A stretch of DNA of 13,163 bases from contig JAIWNF010000189.1 in the NCBI GenBank assembly GCA_025093555.1, positions 1-13,163 on the forward strand. The letters run 5' to 3'. The DNA comes from Circinella umbellata. Its lineage: Eukaryota; Mucoromycota; Mucoromycetes; Mucorales; Lichtheimiaceae. The position numbers and the translations under genes are program-made. Below the pieces are notes generated by a model that saw only the letters and a list, made by a program, of their open reading frames with translations, had not been told where the DNA came from and searched no databases. Numbering within the stretch: the first letter of the stretch is position 1; each line of letters opens with the position of its first letter. Of this stretch, positions 1-8,225 are shown piece after piece.

Positions 1-677
1 CCGCAACAAAACAAGTGGGTTCTTGGTCGTCTCTCCTGATATAACATTAAAAAACCCAAAACAACTCCTGGACATTACGAATCACCCACATGTGCAAAGG
101 AAAATTGAAGAATGGGATGCAAATCATCATATTACAAAAACGTTACAATTGGGTTTCAAGAAAATTCTGGTCAATCCTATGATATAAAAGACAAAGGTAT
201 CATTCAAATTACTTGTGTTTATTATTATTTTTCTCGAAAAAGTTATTAGATTTAAGCGAGCGACTTTAATCAAGAAAAAGAAGAAAACTCTCATTCCTTC
301 TGACAGCACTTTGGAACAGAAGGAGAGGAAACGTGACCGAGGTCGACCTTCAAAAAACAAATAGCTTAGGAGCAATGAATAATATGATGTGAGCCAAAAT
401 AAATAGTACCTGTTTCCCAATTGGTGTAGCATAGTTCTCCTCTCCCTTCGCCCCACCTTCCAACATTTTCAGACACGCACAAATTAAAAAAAAGCCTAGT
501 CTATAATAAAAAATCATTGTTACTCAGATATCTTGTTCAAAAATAGTGAACTTAATATAAATATGATTTTATATAAGATTTTTCTCACATTTCTCGACCC
601 TTTTTTTTCTAGGCTGAATAAGTTAATTCATAGCACCAAAACAGAAACAAAACAAAAGTGTCGTTTTTCTTAACTTT
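1..677. repeat. Left arm of a large inverted repeat
   Basis: Bases 1-677 pair as reverse complement with 3670-2983. The outer ~530 bp are nearly identical, with only scattered substitutions and a few small indels: one fewer A near 240 in the right arm, a 4-nt deletion matching about 326-329, and a one-base difference near 379. From about 531 to 611 the arms diverge, with clear mismatch after about 575. From 612 to 677 they are again almost identical. Base 1 of the window already pairs with 3670, so the arm very probably continues to the left of the window and its true outer end is unknown. The outer part is coding (3' end of gene Z). The inner part is AT-rich and shows no clear coding. Confidence 0.93.
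2..364 (+). pseudogene. 3' end of unrecognised gene Z, left-arm copy (partial)
   Basis: One frame runs from the window edge to a TAG at 362-364, about 120 codons, with a single internal TAA at 185-187. The first part includes segments such as PDITLKNPKQLLDITNHPHV and RKIEEWDANHHITKTLQLGF. The last part is basic, with five consecutive Lys followed by TLIPSDSTLEQ and the ending KRDRGRPSKNK, which contains an RGRP core like an AT-hook. The stretch between the TAA and about 250 is pyrimidine-rich and ends in TTATTAG, so it could be an intron, but I found no donor that keeps phase. The gene's 5' part lies outside the window. Compared with the right-arm copy this one lacks a one-base insertion and a 4-nt deletion, so it is the better preserved. 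Function is unknown. A nuclear DNA-binding role is only suggested by the basic RGRP tail. Confidence 0.55.
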
Positions 678-1102
678 TTTTTTGTATGGGAATTGGTTAG
701 AACTTCGTGATATTTTATTGAAATACAATAGCATGTTCAATAGAAATAATGTTATTTCGGCTGCAAGTGACAATGGTACAAAGTAGGGTTATAAAAGAAG
801 ACAAACTAGAGAGGGGGCTGTATTGGAAAAGCGGTTTTTTCTTTGTGTTAGATATGTAGAAAAATAAAAGTAGGTGGAAGAAGTAAGAAAACAAGAAAGA
901 GAAACGGTGTTTAGGTTCTAATAATAGTTATAATATACACATTAATGGAATTATTCTTTTATGCACATATCCATGTAGATACGTATAAAAAAGAACTTAC
1001 TTTTATGAGGGCTTTTTGCCCTATTGCCTCACATGTTTATATAGTCTAAAGCCTATATGCTAAGGCTATTTTTTTCGTGCAATAATCGTACATACATTAG
1101 GA
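678..1102. other. AT-rich spacer, no gene seen
   Basis: This lies between the inner end of the left inverted-repeat arm and the end of Y copy B. It is AT-rich with many stops in all frames. A small hairpin (AGGGC, five T, GCCCT) sits at 1008-1022, too weak to call a terminator. Nothing else is visible. Confidence 0.6.
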
Positions 1103-1714
1103 TTAAGAAAGCTTGAAACCCCCCATACTTCGTACTTCATGTTGGCCATGGACAACAATTGGAAAACTAGTTATACTATTCGAACTACTCGTTTGATGGA
1201 CCAAATAAATCAAATCAATGAACAAAGATCCATCAATCACATGCATTGTAGACCGGGGAATAGCTTTAAAGATATTTCCTTTGATCGATTCAAAAGAGGC
1301 ATTCTGTTCATTGTCATTTTGGTGCTGGTCTAACGGCAAATCTAATTTATTGACGATGGTGGTATGGATTTCATGTAGTGGTGAGTACGGGTGTTAATAC
1401 CGATAAAAAAGATTATGACTTTTATTGTCTTATTAGCTCGTTGGCAATTAATTCTTGGTCTCCATATAAAATTTCAAGAACATGTATGAGCGATTGTTGT
1501 TCTACCAACATGGAAGAAGTTATTTCTTGGTAATGGCTAACCGCCTCTAAGCGAGAACCCATACTGGATAGGATCGTACGTATTCTACGCATTTCCAAAG
1601 GCTACTTTGTTGTCGCATTAAGCATACATATATGTTCGATATCTAGTAACTTCCAGGTTCCACTTGATGTAGATGTTGCTGACCACGAAGTTGGATATGC
1701 GTAGTAGCCATATA
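1103..1714 (-). pseudogene. Unrecognised gene family Y, copy B (decayed)
   Basis: Two long minus-strand frames make up this copy. The upstream one runs from about 1714 to a TAA at 1422-1424, broken only by a TAG at 1602-1604, and includes ILSSMGSRLEAVSHYQE and VLEILYGDQELIANE. The second is 96 codons open, 1393-1103, with IVNKLDLPLDQHQNDNEQNA and ending GGFKLS. The two frames differ, so there is a frameshift or an unrecognised intron near 1400. Both blocks align in order with copy A (1777-2965): VLEILYGD with ALEIFYGD, and NKLDLPLDQHQND with SKLNLSLNDQQQDD. Most differences in the first block are at third codon positions, and the second block has a clean 3-nt indel. That pattern is expected of homologous coding sequence. 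I do not recognise the protein family. Confidence 0.6.
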
Positions 1715-1776
1715 TTTACTTGATGGACCCGTAGATAGATGTACTAAATAGACCCAGCTCCACCCAATCAACTAAT

Positions 1777-2965
1777 TCAAAACATTGAACTCCTTCGAGT
1801 ATGTACCCTTTGATCATCTTGGGCAAAAGTAGCATAAAATTGTTTGTCATCTTGTTGCTGATCGTTTAATGATAAATTCAATTTACTGATAACTGGAAAC
1901 GGATGATTTTAAGAATGAAGCTAATAAATTGCTACTGTTGGATGGCTTTCTTGTTGTAAGAAACTATTTTTTTTTGTCACCATAGAAAATCTCGAGAGCA
2001 TTCATGATATTTTCTTGATGCATGCATATGGAAGAGTATAGAAATTCAGCTGCTTTGTATACTTTTTCAAGCCAATAAATTAGAATGATCTATCAAGTAA
2101 CTGTCAATGGTGGGTTGTTGATCATTTTCGGAAGCTGTTACTGTTGCTGTACAAAGTATATCAGGAACATCAATAGTAACTCGTAATTAATAATCTAATC
2201 ATTGGAATGCTTCTACTGATGTAGACTATTATTGTTTTTGGTGCTTTCTATAAAGTCCCTCAATGTTTGAAAGCCCCTTCAAAATACTATAAATAATGAT
2301 TGGGTTTGTGATGGTATTTTATTAAAAAAATAGTTATAAATGTTTTATTTATATTTACGTACGTACTTGTAAGAATATGGTTTTTAAAAAATCTGGATGA
2401 TTTACTAGACCTTGTAAAGCACGTATTGATAATATCTTGCATTTTTTTAATAAAACAAGGCTTGTATTCCCTTCTCATTGAATTCTTACCTTCATCATTG
2501 ATATTTAAACTTGTCATTCGTTCATCATCATCTGTAAAATACAAAATACGTATCACAAAGGTATCCATAATTCTGATTTTTATTACGTATCGATAGTAAG
2601 CTTCTTATTAAGTAAAGTAGCGGCACCTACCATGTTTCCATTAAAAGTTTATAAGTACGTAAGAGAAAAAAACGACCTTTGAATGAATGTCGTGAATTGT
2701 ACAATATTCGTTATTTTGTTGTTTTTTACCTCGTCAGCATGTTCAAGTGACAAATAAAAAGATACTTTTTAATAAAGTTACAAGCATCTTCTGCGTCAAT
2801 GATAATATGTAATTGATCAAGCTTGAGGTCCCTTATATTGGTCCCATTCCAAGCAAAGTTTGAGGTCACACTGGAATATAAACAATAAAAATCTATTTTA
2901 TATATGCTCCACTGACTTTGAAAGTAGGAGCAATAGAAGGGATTTTGGCAAGTGCATCTTTGCAT
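1777..2965 (-). pseudogene. Unrecognised gene family Y, copy A (decayed, spliced-looking)
   Basis: Coding-like blocks occur in order on the minus strand. (1) 2965-2730 includes DLKLDQLHIIIDAEDACNF and ends at a GT donor (GAG|GTAAAA) that is conserved in copy C. (2) Around 2460-2350 is a frame with LSIRALQGLVNHPDFLKTIF, followed by a GTACGT-type donor. (3) About 2180-2060 has ATVTASENDQQPTIDSYLID. (4) About 2060-1970 has SSICMHQENIMNALEIFYGD. (5) About 1905-1777 has VISKLNLSLNDQQQDDKQF. The blocks lie in different frames with stops and small shifts between them, so splicing alone cannot rebuild one protein and decay is likely. Blocks 4 and 5 are homologous to copy B. The 5' end begins just inside the inner boundary of the right inverted-repeat arm, so the gene may be truncated there. 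Function unknown. Confidence 0.55.
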
Positions 2966-2982
2966 AAATAATAAAGGATTAT

Positions 2983-3670
2983 AAAGTTAAGAAAAACGAC
3001 ACTTTTGTTTTGTTCTGTTTTGGTGCTATGAATTAACTTATTCAGCCCATTAAAATTTACATTACACTTTGGGAAATTAGATATTTCTAAATAACTTTAT
3101 ATAAAAACATATTTATATTAAGAAGTTGAGATTTTTGAAAAGATATCTGAGTAACAATGATTCTTTTATTGTAGACTAGGCTTTTTTTTTAATTTGTGCG
3201 TGTCTGAAAATGTTGGAAGGTGTGGGTGAAGGGAGAGGAGAACTATGCTACACCAATTGGGAAACAGGTACTATTTATTTTGGCTCACATCATATTATCA
3301 TTGCTCCTAAGCTATTTGTTTTTTGAAGGTCGACCTCGGCCACGTTTCCTTCTGTTCCAAAGTGCTGTCAGAAGGAATGAGAGTTTTCTTCTTTTTCTTG
3401 ATTAAAGTCGCTCGCTTAAATCTAATAACTTTTCGAGAAAAATAATAATAAACACAAGTAATTTGAATGATACCTTTGTCTTTTATATCATAGGATTGAC
3501 CAGAATTTTCTTGAAACCCAATTGTAACGTTTTTGTAATATGATGATTTGCATCCCATTCTTCAATTTTCCTTTGCACATGTGGGTGATTCGTAATGTCC
3601 AGGAGTTGTTTTGGGGTTTTTTAATGTTATATCAGGAGAGACGACCAAGAACCCACTTGTTTTGTTGCGG
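2983..3670. repeat. Right arm of the large inverted repeat
   Basis: This is the reverse complement of 1-677, with the same inner breakpoint. Together the arms flank a 2.3-kb centre carrying the Y copies. Outward of 3670 a minus-strand coding frame of gene Z crosses the arm limit without a break, so 3670 is the limit of what the window lets us compare and not a visible element terminus. No target-site duplication can be looked for without the left flank. Confidence 0.93.
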
Positions 3671-3852
3671 AATTTACTTTCATGCGCTGTTATGCATTTG
3701 CTCAGTTTCCTTGACATGTCTTTTTTTATCCACTTTACCACGATTTGCTTGAGTTACATTATGTCTTGCTTTCGTACGATTCCTTTAAGTTGCTTTTTTC
3801 AACTGTTGGCCATAAAGCCAAATTTGTTTTTGTATTGCATTTCCTCATAATA

Positions 3853-3876
3853 GTCATCGTCATCGTCATCGTCGTC
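3853..3876 (-). repeat. Short trinucleotide-type repeat encoding eight Asp in gene Z
   Basis: GTCATC/GTC units on the plus strand read GAC and GAT on the minus strand, giving eight consecutive Asp followed by YYEE. The mix of GAC and GAT codons and the acidic continuation fit a real acidic protein tract rather than a pure microsatellite. It sits about 180 bp outside the comparable end of the inverted-repeat arm. Confidence 0.6.
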
Positions 3877-3967
3877 ACTTGTCAATGTAGCATCATGGTT
3901 CAATGATTAAATTCTGTACTCACTATCTTGATTATCACTTACATAGATATACCATATCCATTTTTAT

Positions 3968-4338
3968 TCAGCAATCCCACCGTTTCCATTCCATCCACTT
4001 GGTCCAATCCTTCGCCCCTCGGATACAAATCATTTGATGAAACCATAAGAAATCACAATCTACAAGGATTTCGTATGTTGGGAGTAGTTCCACGTCAAAG
4101 TTTTGTCGGCTGCCATCTTCCAAACACTTCATACGATTTTCAACATGATATCTCCCATCGTTTCTAACTCGATCCAAGCTATTCTGATTGTACACATAAC
4201 ACATATCGTATAAAAATAATACCTTGTACCTTTATTTGTGTTGAAGTCAGTTTTTGAACTACTTTGATAGAATACATTGGTTGTCAAATCTAGAAAAGCC
4301 CGGGATGGATTATCTGTGTTATCACTTGCACAAAGCAT
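3968..4338 (-). other. Two-exon open segment of gene Z with a 44-nt intron
   Basis: Exon 4338-4223 starts at an ATG (MLCASDNTDNPSRAFLDL) and ends in phase 2 at AAG|GTATTA. The intron 4222-4179 ends AGAATAG. Exon 4178-3968 continues in phase (SLDRVRNDGRYHVENRM, later LPTYEILVDCDFLWFHQM, then four Trp in the last 14 residues) and ends at TGA. The join gives 108 codons without a stop. The in-phase GT-AG join is the main support. The upstream frame is also open beyond the ATG back to about 4390, so this is more likely an internal or C-terminal part of gene Z than a separate gene. The TGA at 3968 is in a different frame from the acidic segment downstream. Confidence 0.35.
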
Positions 4339-5106
4339 GACCAGTTTTAAGCTTGTACGGGTAAAAATAATAATAAAATGGTTTAATTCTCATCTGTGGC
4401 TCCTGGATCATTTGATTCAAAAGTATCAAAAATTAACCATCAACAAACGGGCGTCCCAATAACCACCGCATACGAGCAAAGAAAATTCGTCTTTTATGTA
4501 CTTCTCAAGTAAGGAGTTGGGTTGGGTTGTCGACTTTTGAGAGATCACACCATATTGTTGTTAATCCAAATCATATATGTACGAGTGTTCAACATAGAGA
4601 CTTTGGTAAAGGACGTAACATTTTCCTTATAGATCGTAAGATATACAGCTTTCCACTCTTGTCAAATACAGTTTGACCAAGAGTGTCATGACAACTGTTG
4701 AGTAACACCATTGTCGTCAAGCGGATGTGAAAGTCGCGTCCACTCAACAGATTGGCTGCTGGTTCAGCACGAGGGCACTATTGTCAATTGAACATAATTG
4801 ATTCTCTTGATGTTGTTTTTAGACCTTCAAGTTGTCTGTGAACCTTATTGACCGGTCTTCCATGTTTTTCATTGCCTCTTGTACTTTGTAAGTTTCTTCC
4901 TTGACCTCGTTTATTCTTTCTTGTGCTTGGCTTTCTTTTCTCTAACCATAGCCTTGAAATCAGCAGCAGTCGTGTTGAAAGAGATGATTAGAGTTAACAT
5001 TGCGTCTTGCAAAGACCAAATAATAAATGAATTGAAAGAAAAAAAAAGGGGTACTTTATGTTAAAAAGAAGTTGGAAGCGGAAGGAGCGTTTAGCGTGAG
5101 TTTATT

Positions 5107-5114
5107 CTTTATAG
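5107..5114 (-). promoter_or_regulatory. Possible TATA box of gene Z
   Basis: CTATAAAG on the minus strand lies about 110 bp upstream of the ATG at 5000 chosen for gene Z. TATA-like strings are common in such AT-rich DNA, so this is only a candidate. It agrees with the start chosen but does not prove it. Confidence 0.2.
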
Positions 5115-5460
5115 TAAAAGTAAAAATAGAAGGTAGATAAGTTTGGTTGGCTTCTTCATTATTACAAAGTAAAACTATACTTTTTAATAACCTTTGAAAC
5201 ATTAATTGTTACTTTGATTAGTGACCAAAAAAAGTTTTTGTTATGGTGAAAAGGATCGACTTTAACACAAGTGGTTTTTTTTTTCATAAACGCGTGCGAC
5301 AATTCGAACCTCCCCCAAGCTTCCCCCACCAACCAGGAGAGAAATTGATTCGTCAAGATTTTCCTGACATTAAATTTTTTTGAATTCAAATATTTCGTTG
5401 GTGGTTTTTTATTGGTTTTCTTTTTCTTTTCTCTTTGCTGAACAATAAACAAAGAAGCTG
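5115..5460. other. Spacer between gene Z and the minisatellite, no gene seen
   Basis: This is AT-rich with runs of T, including ten or more T near 5275-5285. A minus-strand open frame of 137 codons covers 5162-5575, but half of it lies in the GC-rich minisatellite where all frames are open, and its other half is Lys- and Asn-rich, so I do not call it a gene. A string GGTTCGAATTG (minus strand, near 5300-5310) resembles a pol III B box but has no tRNA fold around it. Confidence 0.5.
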
Positions 5461-5858
5461 GACGTTTGTGGTGTGTTTGTGGCTCCCTGCTCCGTCGGCT
5501 CTGCCTTGGTAATCTTACTGGAGGAACCCTGCGGCGGTTAACGTTCTGCAAGACGTTTGCTGTCTGTTGTGGCACTGCTCTGGAGGCTCTTGCCTTGGTA
5601 TCTTACGAAAGCAATCCCTACGACGATGAACGTTTAGCATTTTTTACATTGTAGAAGATTGACAAAAGAACGGGACGTTTGCGGTGTGTTTGTGCCACTC
5701 TGCTCTGTCTGTTGCCTTGGTATCTTACTGGAGCAACCCCTTACGGCGGCGAACGTTTTGCAGGATGTTTGCGGTGTGTTTGTGGCTCCCTGCTCCGTGG
5801 GCTCTGCCTGGGCTCTGACATACCAAAAGCAACCCCTTACGGCGGCGAGCGTTTTGCA
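5461..5858. repeat. GC-rich minisatellite, four ~90-bp units
   Basis: The units are A 5461-5550, B 5551-5639, C 5673-5762 and D 5763-5858, with a 33-bp AT-rich spacer (5640-5672) between B and C. Each starts GGACGTTTG or a variant, has a middle CTGCCTTGGTATCTTACTGG or a variant, and ends near GGCGGCGAACGTTTTGCA. C and D are the most alike, while A and B are more diverged. Unit D has about 6 extra bases. The GC content is far above the surroundings. Because unit length is near a multiple of three, several frames on both strands are open across it. The plus strand gives a repeated ATPYGGERFA in one frame. This looks like a by-product of the repeat and not a gene, though a repeated peptide cannot be excluded. 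Confidence 0.88.
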
Positions 5859-6789
5859 CTTTTGTTATTTTTTGTTGTTAAGTATGCAAAACCCACAAGC
5901 TTTATTGTGCACTTGTATTGTTGCATTGTACACAATGAAGTATTAGGGGGAGATATCTAGACTTCTTTTATATTAATAGTAGTTGTTTTATTTTCTTTTA
6001 TTGTATTCTTGTTGCTGACTTATGACGTCCCTGATATGACTTGTCATATATCGTTATCTTTTTCTCCAAAAATAAAATATTATGTATTATAATTTACTTG
6101 TTTTCTCATACTTCATTTGTTTTTATTTTCATTTTCCATTTGCACATCTCACTTTTAATATAAAGAACTAAAGCAGTAAGGCACAATACAAGAACCAATC
6201 TTCTTTGTTCATAATTACATTGTTACTTGACATAACCCTTCTGGCTTATTAATTGTAGAATGGTAATTACGTATTATTTATTCTTTGAATTTCGACACGT
6301 TCAATCTAGTATTTTTTTTATGTATACATTCATTTCTTTTTTCTTTATATTGTTTTTGGTGTTAAATTAGCATCTCCTTTTTCTTTCTTCCATATCTTAT
6401 ACCCTTTTATACATCGTTTTGTGAATGTGTGCAGCATAACAATGTGCATATATATTATTCATTCTTAAGGTATGTTTCCACTATATTTTTTTTATTACGT
6501 GCTTTATTCTGTAGTATATATTTTGGCACAAGAGCTTTTTTTATCGATTTTCATTAATCGTTTATGATCAGTAATATCTTCAATATCGGATTTTCTTTTG
6601 TTATCGTTCTTGACTAGATGTTATATATATATATATTAGCTGCTTTTTCGTGCCATGTATATATGTATATCCATAGTTCGCGTGAATAATTAGTATGAGT
6701 TATCTTATAGCAGGTAGGCAAAATATTCTATGGAAGAGTATCAGGTATTTTATAGCTAAGAAATAGTTTGAAATGTTATATAAAAGACA
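5859..6789. other. AT-rich region without recognisable genes
   Basis: Pyrimidine- and TA-rich DNA with stops in all frames and a short (TA)n run near 6624-6637. There are no repeats shared with the rest of the window that I could see. Confidence 0.6.
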
Positions 6790-7116
6790 CTATATTGTCA
6801 AATAAAAAGGTTTTTTTTTTCGAATACGTGCGTAATATTGGTGTAATGTGTTTCCTTGTTTTTTTTTTTGGTTGACTAAAAGCAATGTATTGACATTTGG
6901 AATATGAATATGTTGATAGACGGAAAACAGATTGTTGAAAGGGGAAATATAGACTATTGGTATCACAATTACAAGACCTGAGATATCAATAGTTGATATC
7001 ACAATTGTAATACCTCGTTTTATTTTTGCACTGAAATGATTCAAGATCCTTACTGCTCCTGCTACTGATGCTGCTGCAGCAAAATGTTCGGTGATGCAGT
7101 GTGAATGAGTACAAGA
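6790..7116 (-). CDS. Hypothetical open frame with a 12-residue duplication
   Basis: A minus-strand frame is open for 108 codons from a TGA at 7117-7119 to its stop at 6790-6792. It has no ATG near its start, so it would have to be an internal or 3' exon. It begins with an Ala-rich part (HFAAAASVAGAV), then a hydrophobic beta-like part in which GITIVISTIDIS is followed by GLVIVIPIVYIS. This is a 12-residue tandem duplication matching a 36-bp DNA repeat. The end is Lys-rich. Chance frames of this length are possible in this composition, so support is weak. Confidence 0.2.
   Translation of the reverse strand, partial: SCTHSHCITEHFAAAASVAGAVRILNHFSAKIKRGITIVISTIDISGLVIVIPIVYISPFNNLFSVYQHIHIPNVNTLLLVNQKKKQGNTLHQYYARIRKKKPFYLTI
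6961..7017. repeat. 36-bp tandem duplication
   Basis: TATCACAATTACAAGACCT at 6961 recurs as TATCACAATTGTAATACCT at 6997, an offset of 36 bp. The spacing is a multiple of three and keeps the minus-strand frame that crosses it. Confidence 0.6.
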
Positions 7117-7119
7117 TCA

Positions 7120-7533
7120 AGTTTCAGTTATTTTAAGAATATTGTTATGCATGTCTCTTTTTCTTTAATTCGATTCAATACAAAAAAGTTTTCTGTTCAT
7201 AGGGCTCTTAGTAAACCGATCCGGATCGGATGCGGTATTGAGTATGATGATATTTCTTGCGCAAGTTCGCCTTGAGAAGTGAAGAATTTTTTAATCGACT
7301 CGTGTTTCTCCATCTATATTAAAGGGTTCATTAATGACGTTGAACTAACACTACTGTATGTTTCGATATTGTCAATAAAGATTGACCGGATAATCGTTTT
7401 AATAATTTTGGACGTGATATTTTTACTTCAAGAGAATGACCTCCTTGTTGTTGCCCTTTTGTTGTACTAGTACTGTATTATCTGAGGTGTCTGGATAAAG
7501 ACAGAGTTGGTACTGATGTCTGATATGTGATAT
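7120..7533. other. Region with weak coding-like minus-strand frames and a palindrome
   Basis: On the minus strand a frame from 7427 to a stop at 7197 has only one internal TAG in 77 codons (for example SIKKFFTSQGELAQEISS). Overlapping frames are also open, so the coding strand and frame cannot be decided. A perfect 14-bp palindrome, CCGATCCGGATCGG, lies at 7216-7229. I see no paralogue of this stretch in the window. Confidence 0.3.
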
Positions 7534-7821
7534 TGTTACGTCCCGTTCAGCCGTACGTATCTGATTAAACTAAAAAGAATATAATGAATTCCGAGTGAAA
7601 GACCCAAAGAATAAAAAAAGAGAGCGGTTTTTATAACCAGCAAAATCAACCGATCAAATAGTCCGGAAAAGAGTTTATTTCAATAACGTGAAGCCAGAGT
7701 TATATAGTAAGGAAGGGATGGAACTATCCTATTTATAATAAATAAGTGACTTCCTACTCCATTAATCTGAATTCAGGTAAAATAGAACTAGTTACGGATA
7801 AGGATAAATATCTTTTGAACA
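7534..7821 (+). mobile_element. Probable solo LTR of an LTR retrotransposon
   Basis: The segment starts TGTTACGTCCCG and ends TTTTGAACA, giving TGTT...AACA ends as expected of LTRs, with a length of 288 bp. The flanking 5-mers are GATAT (7529-7533) and GATGT (7822-7826), a 4-of-5 match to a target-site duplication. An AATAAA signal is at 7737-7742 and a TATA-like string just before it. No purine tract or primer-binding site adjoins the ends and no gag-pol is nearby, so a solo LTR is the best reading. No second copy is in the window, so the right boundary is tentative. Confidence 0.42.
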
Positions 7822-7841
7822 GATGTAGACTTATAAGTATT

Positions 7842-8095
7842 CCTTGAAAAAAAAAGGACTTTTTGTAATGATTTATTTGCAAAGAAGAGAATGATGATAA
7901 TGCTAGAATGTTGATAAAAATAGTAATAAGAAAAATATGATGATAATGATATAAAAAATAAAAACTAAGAGAAAGAAATAAGAGGTATAAGAAGAGTAAA
8001 GAATTAAGCAGCAAAGAAAAAAGAAACAAAAAGGGACTGAAAAAATAAAGGGAAGCAAAAGAAGCAGAAAAGAAGAAGAGAGGTACGTAGCTATA
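7842..8095 (+). other. Purine-rich tract
   Basis: From about 7842, and most strongly 7960-8095, the plus strand is almost all A and G with short GAAGAAGAG-like runs, interrupted by a few T. The complementary pyrimidine tract gives a Leu-, Ser- and Phe-rich open frame on the minus strand (7754-8029). I take that as a composition effect and not a gene. It follows directly after the probable solo LTR. Confidence 0.6.
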
Positions 8096-8225
8096 AAAAA
8101 GTTATGAATAGCGTTTATATATTAGTTTGTTTGTATGTGCATAATCATTACCATCATGAAGTTCAATGTTTTCCTCCCCATGAAAGAGAAAATTTGTATA
8201 TCTTTAAATACGTACCGAATTGATT

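Larger units (their letters stand above)
3307..5000 (-). pseudogene. Unrecognised gene Z, right copy (decayed, intron-containing)
   Basis: Read on the minus strand from an ATG at 5000-4998. (1) 5000-4911 starts MLTLIISFNTTAADFKAM. (2) After a one-base shift, 4941-4825 is a charged helical segment (QERINEVKEETYKVQEAMK) that looks like a coiled coil. (3) A 47-nt GT-AG intron (4824-4778; donor GTCTAA is unusual) joins in phase to 4777-4590, with NLLSGRDFHIRLTTMVLL and LGQTVFDKSGKLYILRS. (4) 4626-4426 has STTQPNSLLEKYIKDEF then CGGYWDARLLM. (5) 4338-3968 is a two-exon open segment (separate entry). (6) 3906-3562 is one frame with stops at 3799 and 3754, containing eight Asp in a row and then KQIVVKWIKKDMSRKLSK, and it runs into the inverted-repeat arm. 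Within the arm a one-base insertion (near 3615) and a 4-nt deletion (near 3345) break the frame that is kept in the left-arm copy. The family is not recognised. It could be a transposon protein or a nuclear protein. Confidence 0.5.

Noticed and set aside
1008..1022. Hairpin AGGGC-TTTTT-GCCCT as a terminator
   Set aside because: A 5-bp stem is too weak, and this kind of terminator is not expected in eukaryotic nuclear genes.
3220..3405. Plus-strand open frame in the right inverted-repeat arm and its mirror in the left arm
   Set aside because: It is antisense to the Lys-rich end of gene Z. It is duplicated only because the arms are.
5295..5312. pol III B-box-like GGTTCGAATTG on the minus strand, possible tRNA or SINE
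   Set aside because: The bases on either side of the would-be T loop do not pair, and no acceptor or anticodon stem could be folded.
5162..5575. 137-codon minus-strand open frame
   Set aside because: It straddles the GC-rich minisatellite, where all frames are open, and AT-rich spacer. It has no motif and no consistent composition.
5466..5960. Cys- and Leu-rich plus-strand open frames over the minisatellite
   Set aside because: Two overlapping frames are equally open, as expected from a repeat with unit length near a multiple of three.
7279..7470. Plus-strand frame with IYIKGFINDVE as a second LINE reverse transcriptase piece
   Set aside because: Faintly like an IYINDLP segment, but there is no YADD box or flanking motif, and the minus strand is equally open.
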